From Diabrotica undecimpunctata (lineage: Eukaryota > Arthropoda > Insecta > Coleoptera > Chrysomelidae): 64,000 nucleotides of DNA. Under the pieces are notes generated by a model, which made no database searches, was not told the DNA's origin, and saw only the letters and a list, made by a program, of their open reading frames with translations. Below are positions 23,385 through 35,019 of the stretch, piece by piece; position 1 is the stretch's first letter, and every line of letters begins with the position of its first letter. The stretch covers positions 82,892,389 through 82,956,388 of the forward strand of contig NC_092809.1 of the NCBI RefSeq assembly GCF_040954645.1, written 5' to 3'. The translations under genes and the position numbers were made by a program.

Positions 23385-23393
23385 TATAAATAG
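23385..23393 (+). promoter_or_regulatory. TATA box in the Penelope-like tail
   Basis: TATAAATAG lies in a GC-rich context (CGCGAC upstream, AGCGGTAGCGG downstream), standing out from the AT-rich neighbourhood. ATTCACTCC about 30 bp downstream could serve as an initiator. The mirror copy is at 22656-22664 on the minus strand, so the two arms could fire in opposite outward directions. Activity is inferred from motif and position only. Confidence 0.5.
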
Positions 23394-23638
23394 AGCGGTA
23401 GCGGAGTAATCGTCGGATTCACTCCCTGCCTCTCGACGCGTTAGTGTTCTGAGCTGTTGGACGTGAATCCCTGTCCTGGCATTTGGTTTTCACCTCTGGC
23501 TGCGTTGAGTAGTTGAGTTACTGTGACCAAATGCCCATCTTGGTAGTTAGTATTCGCCTCTGGTTGCGTTGAGTAACTGAGTTACCGTTGCTAACTACCC
23601 ATCTTCCTGTCTTTTGTTTCTTTTTCTTTTTTGTTCTC

Positions 23639-23676
23639 CTGAAGAAGCTACATACAATTGTAGCGAAACGTCGAGA
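23639..23676 (+). ncRNA. hammerhead-ribozyme-like motif (candidate)
   Basis: CTGAAGA, a stem AGCTAC…GTAGC with loop ATACAATT, then GAAAC followed by GTC reproduces the hammerhead core order CUGANGA - stem II - GAAA - then a GUC cleavage triplet. Penelope-like elements are reported to carry minimal hammerhead motifs. Stem III would be extremely short, so it could only act as the weak or dimeric type, if at all. The mirrored copy is at 22373-22410 (minus). Confidence 0.45.
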
Positions 23677-23772
23677 TGAACCCACTTTTGGGTCACTCAC
23701 AAATGACACGGTCCAAACCCGGAAGACGAATAAACTATAATTCTGACTCTGGCCGTGGAAGCCTACGATTTC

Positions 23773-23786
23773 ATATAATCTATTTT
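23773..23786. repeat. target-site duplication, right (14 bp)
   Basis: Exact copy of 22299-22312. Confidence 0.85.
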
Positions 23787-23852
23787 TGCCTTTCTTTATT
23801 TAGGCTAACCGCTACTGTTTTTTTCTTCAGCGTTTCTTCTTAATCTAGATTA

Positions 23853-24215
23853 ATGTTATATTTACAATTCTTTCTGAAACGAGCTATAATTTTTCTCAAA
23901 TATCCATATTGTTTGGTTAAGGCGCCTTACGGTTTAGCATGCTGTGTCAGATGCTCTTTAAAGTCTCTTTCAATATTAATATCGTTTGAGAAATTTTTCC
24001 CAGATACTTATATTTCGTTAGCTAATCTACCATTTGAAGTTCAATTTTCTTTTAATATTAGTTTAAATGGTCCAGTAGTGTATTCGAACAGTTCAGTTAT
24101 AAGCAAAATTAGGTGTTGTTGTACACCTAATTCTTTTAGTATCAGTCATAAGTGTATCCATTTGGCTCTGTCGAACGCTTTACGATAATCTATAAAACAA
24201 ATCTATAGTGGGATA
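23853..24215 (-). pseudogene. LINE reverse transcriptase palm fragment
   Basis: The minus strand reads IDYRKAFDRAKWIHL, LILKELGVQQHLILLITELF and later …FKEHLTQ. The first catalytic Asp block (IDYxKAFD) and the following ‘ELGV…LI..LF’ helix are typical of RTE-like RTs. The frame is open on the antisense strand for 111 codons, which is incidental. No Asp-Asp core is left. It lies immediately beyond the Penelope insertion, so that element may have landed beside or in this relic. Confidence 0.55.
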
Positions 24216-25105
24216 TTAAATTCCCTAGACTTTTATACTTTTTTTGGATTTTTATAATAATATCTTTAAAATTAAATGTTTAGTGAAAATCTCTACGCGA
24301 CTTTAATGCATTAAATATTTTAATTAAAAATCGACATACCTATTGAAATTAGACAGTAAAAAATTATGTCATTAAAGATTGATTTATAAATTATTGTAGT
24401 TTAAATTCAACTACGATATGAAACAAATATTGTATGTCATAATCTACAGTAATCGAAAAATTACAAAGACCTTCCTGTTGTACAGTTTTCTTGAATTAAT
24501 AGGGTAACAAACATTATAATCCTACCGAAGGGGCTTCTACTTTCATAAACTGTTACACGATTACTCTATCCGATGTACGTACATTTATGGACTAAATGTT
24601 GCAGTGCCAATGCATTTTAACAAAAAATACTAATTAATAAAAATGGAAACTTAACTTTTCCAAGTTTATAATAGACACTTTATTTTTGAAAATATATAAA
24701 GCAAGTAATATAAATTACCGTCTTGTTTATTAAAACTAAAAAGTAAACTAAAGTTATGTGTCGGTTAACAATTTATATTTAACTTCATTAGCCAAATAAT
24801 CCTGAAATTCCTCCATGACTAAATTGATGGATATTTAAATAAATTTCAAGTTCCAAAGTGTACCTGCTGTAAAATTTGAAAATCTACTACTAATACAATT
24901 ATTGGCAACATCGCAGGAGTTTAGAAATGTACACAGAATGGTAAATACGGATCCCATAAATGGTTTATCCTTTTGTGGAGTCCACTTAATCCTACATGTT
25001 GGTCGGAGTCTACATAAAGCGCTACTCAGATAATAGTATACACGGTGTATATTTTACTGGAGTTAGTATAATACCGTTTTAGAACGGAGCTTACATTAAC
25101 CGCTA

Positions 25106-25175
<70 letters not shown>

Positions 25176-25178
25176 TAT
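24120..25178. repeat. dispersed repeat ending in (TA)n, copy 1
   Basis: This stretch is shared with 38010-38793. Landmarks common to both are CAGTGCCAATGCATT, CCAAAACGTACCTGCTGTAAA-type sequence, GGCAACATCG, ATAAAGCGCTAC and TTAACCGCTAGATG, which runs straight into the TA tract (here 25111-25178, one G interruption). LINE copy B begins on the other side of the tract, so two repeats share one TA tract. Confidence 0.7.
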
Positions 25179-28100
25179 CTACGGCATAAAGTGGACTCCG
25201 CCCATGTTAAAATTCAGGTTCAAGTGAGCTCCGTGGTCAACTGGACACCGATATACGGAGCTCACTTGACCATTCCATAATATTGGCTCTGTCGATTCGT
25301 CAACATGTATAGTTTCATAATTTTTAAAAATTTTGTGGAGCCCTTAAGTACCCCTGTATCATGAATGTATATTGCATAGTTCACGTGTATATCTTATAGG
25401 GGTCGTTCAGATCTTTTTCACTGTATATTGGAACCATAGGTATATCGGTTTAAGTAAGCTCTGATAGTTTGGCAACTCTGCCATTAAGCTGTATACTTCT
25501 CGCGTATAGTCTGAACGGTTGATATGGACTCCTTATTTTTGTTATCGTTCATACGCATTACAGTGTGTAACAGATATGTATACTATTAACTACCTGTTTT
25601 TGGTAGGTACGTGCTTTTCTAAAAATAGCTTTATAGATACAAAAGGATTTCGTTACCAAATTGGATTTTTTTCATATGCGGAAATTTCCTAATGTATTTT
25701 GTTAACGTGAGTATGTCTTCATACGTTTTATTTAAGAATTCGATAAGTAAGAACTTTTTTTATTTCATCCAATGTTTTATGATATCTTGTATACAGATTT
25801 TTATTATTTTATTTCTGGTTTTATCTGTGTACTACATATAATTCTGGATAGAAGGTTATCTCAAAATAAATATTTATTTGCTTAAATAGATATTTTTGTG
25901 TAAAAATGGATAGTAGTGCACAAAAAAGGGAAGAATGCTTAATTTATCTAACAAGAATTATACCACTTCACCCATATTAGATACTTCTGAATGTTTTATC
26001 TCCTATTTAGGGGTAATATGTAGTCAATATAAGTGAAGCTAGTGTTAAATTTGCAATGATCTTTATAAGTAATAGCTTACTGACTGTACTTTACATGTTG
26101 AGTTTAAATAAATAAACCTTGTCCCTTCAGAAAAGAGCGATTTGAATGGCAAAGTCAACGAAGAAAGTGTAATGAATCTTTTATCACCCCAGATTCACAC
26201 AGGTTAACCGCTGTTTGCAGGCAAGAGTCTTCCTGGCAGATTTAAGGAAGATAACTACCATAAGGAAGTTCCTTTTGAGGGTTCAGATGGTGAGAAGCAG
26301 CTTATTTTTTTTTGTATATCTTGCAGATGTGTTGATCTAGCCAGTTTTTCCTCGATTCTAGTCATAAAATGGGTTGTTATTCGTGGAGTGAATGTTACGA
26401 ATCTAGACTTTGTTTCTTTTGTTCTCTAGCTACTTATCTTCGGATATTAGGTGGATTGATAACTACGATATTGTAGAGTTTATGTATGGATGAGAGTCTT
26501 AATATCCGCTTAATTTGGCTGACTAATTTATAGCTAAATCTACGTGTCAAGTATGTATTGATGTCACCCATACAAGCTAGGTATATTTGGCAGCAGAAGC
26601 ATAGAGTTTAAGCGTCTACGTTTTAAGAGTGAAAGGATGTGCTTCCCGTTTTTAGCTGACAAGTTCGCGGAGAATACTATTTTTCTGGTTCTAGTTTGCC
26701 ATTTAGTTTTAAACAAAGTTCTGTAAATTACAAAGTGTGTTTAATGATTTCATGACACTATTGGTTCAGGTATATGTTCAAATTTGTGAAAGCGTCTCTG
26801 TTAGGGACATTGAAGGAGCACACCTGACTTTTTCCAGGGTTTGGCTTAAAATTAATTTATAATCTATTTTTATTGTGTTTAAGATATAATTTAGATCTTT
26901 CTCCACTTCAGCAACAAAAGTTTGTGGTTCTGCAACAATAGATGTATCGTCTACATAATAAAAGTCCTAGTATTTACTGGAATGGGTTGTGTAAATGTTA
27001 TACAGTGTAGGTGCCATTACGGTACCCCAAAGGAGACCGTTCTTCTACGTTTTCAATCTTCATCTTTTCTTACCATTGAGTGATACGAAAAATCTTCTGT
27101 TGTTCTATTACCTAAGGGGATATCACATAGATTTTGGAGAAATGTCCTTTAATTTAAGGTGTCGTAAGCAGAATTCAGATTGACAAATACCACTCCTCAT
27201 GTCTGATATTTTTTATATCCGTCTTCGTTGTGTTGGGCAAGATTTAGTATGTGTGACGAACATGATCTACCCTGTCATATATAGCCACTTTTATCTTTAA
27301 ATTTAAGTTTTCCTTCTATTATCGGTTTATATTAAGGATCATATGCAGAAGTATTGTGTATAGGTGAAAAAATAAATAGATATATTGGCCGATAGCTTTT
27401 GTGGTCGTTGGGGTTTTTGTCAGGTTTAAGCAAGGCAACAACTTTGTCTTTCCTTTGCTTGTCTACAGACTTTGGATATTAGCCACTGTTATATTTTTTT
27501 GTCCAAATTTTATAATTAGTTTTGTGTTTAGATCCTCAGTCAGGAGCCGTAATATTGTTCATAATATACGTGGATAGTGGATACAAACTCAACATCGTTG
27601 AAAGGTTTCCTCAGCTGACTGATTTTGTCCTCTCTTATTTTAAGTTTTTCTTTGCTTCTTTGCCGGCATTTATTATGTTTATTTCGTTATTTTCAGCGAT
27701 TAGCTTAATACCAAATACCCTAGGTTTGGCCCTCTATTTGCTTCCTGCAGTAGAAATACGTCACATTTGTGTTAAGCGTATATGTCTGATAAGCTTAAGT
27801 AAAGTAGAGTGTGTGTATCTGTAGATATGTCCTTACTATTTATAGACATAAGTAGAATAGTTGGTCCTAAAAAGGACCGATTTGACAAACATCATATTGA
27901 ACGGGTGATTGAAGAATTAACCGATTAAATAATTATTCATTATCCAGAGTAAGAGTACGCTCGATTGCGGTGGTCTTATTGTAACTTCAAATTTCGTGAA
28001 GGCTTTTACTTTGAACTCCATAAAAATTTAAATTTTGCATACTGTTACTTATAGACGATATTTCGAGTCAGATTTGTTTAGTAATAACTGTACTTATATA

Positions 28101-28200
28101 GTCTCTTTGTGAAAAGTAAATGAGCTTGTAATATCGGTTTACAACTCATATATGCATAATAAGGAAATAAACAGGTTAAAATGTGACAACAAATTGCTAT
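25179..28200 (-). mobile_element. jockey-like LINE, copy B, with (TA)n 3' tail
   Basis: Collinear with copy A from CTACGGCATAAAGTGG at 25179 to about 28170. RT remnants on the minus strand are at about 27380-27440 (KPDKNPNDHKSY) and 26985-27030 (APTLYNIYT region). About 700 bp at 25880-26575 have no counterpart in copy A, either an insertion here or a deletion there. No open RT frame survives. Confidence 0.6.
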
Positions 28201-29260
28201 ATAACAGTACGAGACAATATTCATATGCTGTGGCAAAATCATCATATTTGGATTTCATATTTCAATTATCATATTTACATTGATATTTATGTGGCAATCA
28301 GCTGTAAAAGTCATTGCCTTTTTTCTGTCATATCATATTTTAGCATATCATATTTTGAGTGAAATTGATCCTAAATTCGTCTAATAATATTAAGTTTTTA
28401 AAACAGCTGTGTTTTTATGCTCATTCGGTTACCTTTTGTAAACCAGTCTGTGTAAATATAAGGGATTTATATAATCTTTTCATTTCGTAATCTTGTCGTT
28501 TCATAATTATAGTTCTCTTGCTTTTATTTTCTATATTTTCTATATAAAGATCATCGTCATCGTATAGTCAGAACGCAACAAGATTCTATTGCCTTTTTGA
28601 AAATACAGCCACGTAAATGGCGTTTTTAAAATTTATGTCAATATTTCTGAAGTGCCTTTTCTAGGATAATTTTTTTAAGCCTAGTTCGTTTGATTATATG
28701 TAATTTATTTGATAGTCCACAACAGATAAGTATTGATTGTAGGTAGGATAGCAGGTGTTGATAAATATGATGGGTCGGTAGATAGTCTCATTATTCCTAA
28801 ATCTGACCATATGTTACCTCCCCCTTCATTTGTGGAAGTCCTAAGGACATTTTTTCTCTTGGGGCATCCTCCCAATTTAACTTGGAAATGCAGTTATTAT
28901 AGTCTTTGGATAAAGCCAGCGCAACTTTAGCATTGAGATTTAGTTTCTTGTACGACGTTGCTATCTTTATATATGTGTTTGATCTTGGAATTAGTTCTGT
29001 TCGGTATTGGTTAGTACTCGGACCTCTGTAAGTCGGAAAATACCTCTGATGGCTTTTCTAGCAATCCTGGTCTAATTAATACGTTCTCGTCACGTCTCCA
29101 CATATTAGCACTGGTTTGCTCACTATTTTATATACCCTAATTTTATGGATTCGAATTAGACTTCTGGATTTAAAAGAGGGTTATATATACATATACATCA
29201 GTTAGCTACCTGAATATTTCCTTTTATTTCTTATGTAACAACGTTACCTACGATATCTAA
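28200..29260. other. no gene recognised
   Basis: AT-rich. A short imperfect repetition of CATATTT/ATCATATTT occurs at 28235-28350. I see no domain. Confidence 0.45.
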
Positions 29261-30212
29261 GACGCTGCAATCTTTCAAAATTATATGGCTTTATTGTTCC
29301 GTTATGCCCTAATCTAGATCCTCTCTTTTGTATGTTAAAGAACATTTATTTGATTTTCTCATTAGTGACTATTAGACCGCTTTTTTTGCTGCTACTAGCA
29401 TTATTTTATAGCATTTTATTATTTAATTTATGGATTAAATCCGGATAGCAAATAGATATTCTTTACTTTCTCAGATATTCTAACATACAAAATCCTATTA
29501 AATTGTCAAAACCTTCCTTGCATATTCTATTCACTTATGAGGAGCAGCAGCAATATCAGTACCATAATAATGCGTATAGTTCTGGACTGGCTAATTGTTG
29601 GATAATGAGAAGCATGAGTGTAGCAGTTTTAATGTTTTCGGGACTGCTACCTGGTATCGGGGAGCAGAATTATCATTACCGAGTTATATACCGAGAATAT
29701 AGGAATTATTGCCTGAACTTTATTATTATTGAACAACAATATATTCCCTAGTAAAATAATCATGAATTTACAGTAAGAAAAATTTTTGAACGTTGGTTAT
29801 GAAAACATCATGTACATACCACCGGGTTCACTATGTCGATATCCAGCAAAATCCCTGTAATAATGATACGGGAAACCAAAGATGAAAATATGCTCCAAGA
29901 AACTCTGTGTTATAAAACAGTCGAATAAAATACAGATTCTCAATTCAAATAGTCAAAAAATTAATGAACAGCTTACTTAAATAGAAATAACGCCTATTTA
30001 AGAAGTACTCCATTAACGGCCCAAGGGACAAAGCACTCCTAGCATATGCTAATGATATATATCTCATAACTCTAATAAGAAACTCTCCCGTCCAAAAACT
30101 TCAATAAAGTGAAGACAGCACGAAAAATGTTTCACTTAAAATCAACGAAATGAAAACCAAATACAAGCGAATCAACAAAAGAGACCAATTCACGGCAGTG
30201 GGACTGCCGGTA

Positions 30213-31205
30213 GAAGTTATACTTCTATACACGCGTTCGCCGTTACAAATTTATATGGGAGTCAATCTGCACAATCATTACATATTTAATGCTATAGGTA
30301 AGAGAGAGCAGAAAGAGAAAAATAATTAGGTATATAGGTATATGGTGCATCGTTTGCTGTATATAAACATTTGACCTGTAATAGGAGTATAGTAAATGAA
30401 GGATTGTATTAATATTTTAATGAAAATATATATTTTTATTTTCATATATGTATAAAAGGAGTTGAATGCAAAAAAATTTTTTTACGCATACTCTGCAGTA
30501 AAATGCATTGTTTATTTTGTTATTAATATAAAAATTACAATACAATACACTGCAACATAATTCAATATAATAATACAATACAAATTAAAATGCAATATTC
30601 ATAAGTATTTAAAACTGCCAATATACATAACTTACTTTACGAAGATAAAAATAAAAAACCAACAACTCGGATTATGTTGTAAATTTTCATTTAATTTTAA
30701 AATTTAGCATTTTTGCGTATATTACATATATTTAATAACATTAACGTGAGGTTTTTAAATATTTCAAAAATAAAAAAGGAAATTCATATTGGGATTCGAA
30801 CTCACGTACACCAGCGTATGAACCAAACACGTAAAAGATTTGCCAATTAGACATGATACTAACGGATTTCAAAATTGACAGTTGTCTGTCATACAGTGAT
30901 TATTTTGAAATGCAAAAGCCTAAAATAATTATGAACATTTAATAAATAATACAAAACATATCACATAAATAATAATATTAATATATATTATATTATATAA
31001 GTATATAACATTATATAATATAATATAATATATTTATAATATTAAATATATATACAAAAGGAACATTTTTATTCCCGAGGTAGGAAGAGAGAGAAAATAT
31101 ATCTTATATCTCTCTCTTACTCATTATCTTACATATGTAATGGTTTCACAGATTCACTCCCGTGCAAATTTCCAACGCCGACCGTGCCTATAGAAATATA
31201 ACTTC
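30213..31205. mobile_element. non-autonomous DNA element with ~105-bp TIRs
   Basis: The left end GAAGTTATACTTCTATACAC… is matched by the reverse complement of the right end (GAAGTTATATTTCTATAGGC…). The match runs through GGGAGTSAATCTG, ATTACATAT and GTAAGAGAGAG for about 105 bp. The interior has no transposase, only A/T-rich sequence with a TA-rich block (30970-31060). A 7-bp stem hairpin CGGCAGTGGGACTGCCG sits just outside the left end at 30193-30209. I cannot assign the superfamily, and no clean TSD is visible because target DNA is missing. Confidence 0.75.
30785..30870 (-). repeat. tRNA-like segment (possible SINE head)
   Basis: On the minus strand GAGTTCGAATCCCAAT matches the polymerase III B-box/T-loop consensus (GTTCGAATCC), and TCTAATTGGC about 45 bp upstream resembles an A-box/D-arm. 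No complete cloverleaf or acceptor stem is visible, so a functional tRNA is unlikely; a decayed tRNA-derived SINE inside the TIR element is more plausible. Confidence 0.3.
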
Positions 31206-31794
31206 AATAATGCCACTAAAGAATCACAGAGCATAATTCAAACTTTAGACCTATTTTAATACATGGATGCAAATCATGGACAAAATAGAAAAGAACTACG
31301 AATATATGAAAGAAAAATAATAAAAAAAATGTTTTAACCTCATTATCATATCGCTTACCAATCCGTATAGAATAAGAACATATACTGAATGAAGAAAGCT
31401 CTTATACCGATATTGTTCAGGAAAATAAATCGCTTAAGGTAGATCGGACACATGCATAGACGTCAAGATGTCAAACTTGTAAAACTGGTATGGAAGGAAG
31501 TTAGCACAGAAGAATGCCACTTGGGCGTCTCAGTATGCAATGGAGAGAAAACTTCCAATCATATCTCAAAAAATTAACATTTCGTTTGATTACAGATTCG
31601 TGGAAAATCGACCAACTTGGAGAAAAGTTAGCGAAGACTCACCCAATGTTATAGCGCTACGTATCAATGATGATAAAGAGAAAGGAGAAACAGTGACAAA
31701 AAGCAACAAAAATGGACTAATGGAGCAAAGCTGCTTCAAAATCTTGATTGGAAGGGATTGAAATGAAAGTATAAGAAATACAATGGATGAGGGG

Positions 31795-33690
31795 GATTCA
31801 CTTATGAGGGGCAGAAGCAATATCAGTACTATAATAAGGCGTATAGTCCTGGACTGGCTAATCGTTGGATAATAGGAAACATGAGTGTAGCAGTTTTAAT
31901 GTTTTCTTGACTGCTACCTGGGATCGGGGAGCAGAGATATCAGTACCAAGTTAAGGCATATAGGAATTGTTGCTTGAACTTTAATATTATTAAATAGCAC
32001 TATATTTCCTAGTAAAATCGTCATGACTTTACAGTAAGACAAATATTCGAACGTTGGTTATGGAAACGTTAAGGACATACCATCGAGTTCCCTATGTCGA
32101 TATCCCGAAAAATCTTTGTAATAATGATAACCGAACCAAAAAAACAGAGATTAAAATAGGCGCCAAGAAACTGTGTTATAAAACAGTCGAATAAATACAG
32201 ATTCTCGATTTAAATATTCAAAAAATTTATGAACAGCTTACTAAAATAGAAATAACGCATATTTAAGATGCAATCCATTAATGGACCAAGGTACAAAGCA
32301 CTCCTAGCATATGCTAATGATATTGATTTCATAAGAAACTCTCTCCCGTCCGCAAACGACATTAACAAAGTGAAGAGAGTACGAAAAATGTTTCACTTAA
32401 AATCAACAAAATGAAAACCAAATACAAGCGAATCAAAAGAAGAGAGCAATTCAATACATCTAGATAAAATAATAAAGTCAACAACTTCAATTTCGAAAGT
32501 ATGGAATACTTTAAATATCTTAGATCAATAATCACGGTTAATAATAATGTCACTAAAGAAATACAGAGCATAATTCTTCTAAAATTTTTTAACCTCATTA
32601 TTATATCACTACAAATCCGTATAGAATAAGAACATATACTGAATAAAGAAAGCTCTTATAACGATATTGTTCAGGAAAATAAATCGCTTAAGGTAGATCG
32701 GACACATGCATAGACGCCAAGATGTCAAACTTGTAAAACTGGTATGGAAGAAACTTAGTACAGAAGAATGCCACTTGGGTGTCTCAGTATACAATGGAGA
32801 GAAAACATCCAATCATATCTTAAAAAATTAACATTTCATTGAAGATTCGTGGAAAATCGATCAACTTGGAAAAAAGTTGTAGTTAGCGAAGACCCACCGA
32901 CGTGTTGTAGCGCTACGTAATGATGACAATAAAGAAAAAAAAAGAAACAGTGACAAAAAGCAACAAAAATGGACTAATGGAGTACAGCTGCTTCAAAATC
33001 TTGATAAGAAATACAATAGATGATTGATGGATTCGAGAAACTTGAGACTTGAGAAAGGCACTCTGCCGAAACAGCTGTAGTGATAAGATACAATTAATTT
33101 GGTGAAAGTTTTAAAAACAAAGTTTTTAGTATTTTGTTGTTAAATAAAATGGAATTAACATACGACATTATATACGCTATAATAACTAGACAACTTGTAT
33201 GATACGGACATATAAGGAGAAAGTTTCATGAAACAATAAACTACCCAATATTCGTTATGAGTGAAATCGATATGAATAAAGAAAATGAGGAAAACTATGG
33301 CAAAAAGGTAAAAAAAAGTAGTAATTAAAAAATTAGAGAGGTACCTTGTGGACAACATGTGCTTAATTAGGAACGAATTGAGATAAATAATCAAGACGAC
33401 AAAGAACATTTTAAATTGATAAATCTATACGATTTTTAACAATGCATATTTATAGGTCATTTTCAGAGCCAACGTGCTAATTGTATGTAAAATGAAACTT
33501 TTTAAGGTTTTTAATGTTTGTAATGAAAGATAAAACCGTATGAAACATGACCGTGAAATTTATATACCAATCTATAAATCTCTTTTAAAAGAATACTGAC
33601 ACCTATACATTATCACAATACTACATATCATAATACTAAGAAGTCTGTTATTTTAATCTAAGAATAGGCTTTATAATTTACGAGAGATTT
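31795..33690 (+). mobile_element. RTE-like family F, copy 3 (left part)
   Basis: This copy begins directly after copy 2 with CTTATGAGGGGCAGAAGC, the same point reached internally at 29535 in copy 2, so the two lie in tandem. It has the same decayed RT (32260-32560: LAYANDI-like core, HLKSTKxKPNT) and the C-terminal part (32800-33000). It then continues into 33430-33690, which matches 21200-21560 of copy 1. The rest resumes at about 35020. Confidence 0.6.
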
Positions 33691-33719
33691 AATTTAATGC
33701 ATTTAAAATTTTCCAGGAT

Positions 33720-34760
33720 CCGGTATTATAATAAGAAACAAAATTTCACTACAAGGCTTGAAATCGTGTTAAATTTGACTTTAGATATTCTTGTTGAGAT
33801 TTAAAGATTTTGTCTTTCTTCCCAAGACTTTTCTTCCCTCTACTCTTCCTTGCATGATGACGCGTAGAAGAGAGTATTTATCGTTTGGAATTATGTGGCC
33901 CAGATACGATGTCCAGATAGACAATTCGTTTGAGACTTTTACAGTCCAAGGAATTTTAAGAATACGCCTATATAGCCACATTTCGAATGCCTTTAATTTG
34001 TTTACAGATTTGGCTTTCAGGGTCCAAGCTTCTACCCCATAGAGCAGTTGCAACCATACATAACATTCGACGATCTCAATCTAATAACCATACTCAATTT
34101 CTTATTTGTAAACATTGACTTTTATCTGTTTAGTTTAGTCCTATCTTTTTGCTTTATCTGTTAATGATTTATATAAGAATTTGTAAATCATCTATATTTT
34201 GTCATAATTGGGCTTTAGTATGCAAATTTTTTGTTATTAATGATGCTCACTCCATTCCTTACTTCTTTCCCATAGTGTCTCCTAAAATAGTAGTTGGGAG
34301 TACACATTAAATAATTGTGGTGACATTTCACATCACAACAAACATCTCTGGCTGACTCCTTTTTGAATTTCTGCTTGATTTGTCTCATCTTTCACCCGCA
34401 TGACCGCTGTTTGATTTTAGTAGATTTTTTATTAAATTAATATCTTGGTATCTAGGTTTATGTGTTTTAATGCATGTATGGGCTTACCAGGTTGAACTGT
34501 GTCAAATACTTTTGAAAATCTATATTAGATAAGAATACGCTTTCATTATAATCTCTTCATTTTTGTAATAGTACCACCATTGCGCACAATTCCTCTTTTG
34601 TTCCCAATCCACCTCTAAATCCAAACTATGTGTTGTCCAATTGTTCTTCACATTTTTTATTGACAGACGATTTAATGTTGTTATTAACCGGATGACATTT
34701 ATGACTTTTATTAAATTTTGATAATCGTTACAAATCAAGTCTTTTAGTGACATATTATTC
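33720..34760 (-). mobile_element. RTE-like LINE fragment inserted in family F copy 3
   Basis: The minus strand gives FGFRGGLGTKEELCAM (34625-34580), then RDYNE and IDFxK, and at the low end LLYGVEAWTLKAKSVNKLKA, FEMWLYRRILKIPWT and LLRVIMQGRVEGRK (34053-33781). These are the RT and C-terminal blocks of the same RTE group as 54201-56375. The region between them is decayed, and part of the YADD region is missing. It separates the two halves of family F copy 3. Confidence 0.65.
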
Positions 34761-35019
34761 TTTTAATTTTTACTTCTCATTTAATGTCTATATTTTGTTA
34801 GTTATTTTTAGAGTAAATATATGATGACTAAAAACGAATTGATCAAGAGTAGTGAATCGATGCCAAGAGTCGCTATTCTATGAAGCTACCCTTCACAACG
34901 CCATCTTGTGGCGCTAGTTCCGTGACGCTCACCTCAGCATTTTACTGTAGAGAGAAAAAGTAATACAATGCCAGTATAGAAGCTTTGTTTTAAAAATATG
35001 CCATAAGGAAAGATATAAA

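Larger units (their letters stand above)
23076..23736 (+). repeat. right inverted arm of the Penelope-like element
   Basis: Partner of 22313-22973. It contains most of the endonuclease, the promoter-like GC-rich tail with TATA box, the same ~65-bp internal duplication and the ribozyme-like motif. It continues 36 bp past the pairing region to the true 3' end at 23772. Confidence 0.9.
22313..23772 (+). mobile_element. Penelope-like retroelement, inverted pair
   Basis: The insertion consists of two inverted arms, 22313-22973 and 23076-23736, about 660 bp each. They pair with no indel (paired coordinates always sum to 46049) and very few substitutions, around a 102-bp unique centre that belongs to the right-hand copy. 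The right copy extends 36 bp further (23737-23772) than the left. Each arm encodes the C-terminal GIY-YIG endonuclease and then a non-coding tail. Inverted, 5'-truncated partners are a known habit of Penelope-like elements. Identical 14-bp TSDs show it entered as one unit. The near-identity suggests a recent event or gene conversion. Confidence 0.85.
29270..31790 (+). mobile_element. RTE-like family F, copy 2, interrupted
   Basis: Collinear with copy 1 from about 29270 (TTATGGCTTTATTGTTCCG…) through the decayed RT near 29990-30190 (ADDI-like region, then KINEMKTKYKRIN). It resumes at about 31206 (AATGCCACTAAAGAA…) and runs to the C-terminal stretch SQKINISFDYRFVENRPTWRKV (31561-31650). The interruption is the TIR element at 30213-31205. 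Roughly 100-150 bp of target present in the other copies are missing at the insertion point. Confidence 0.6.
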
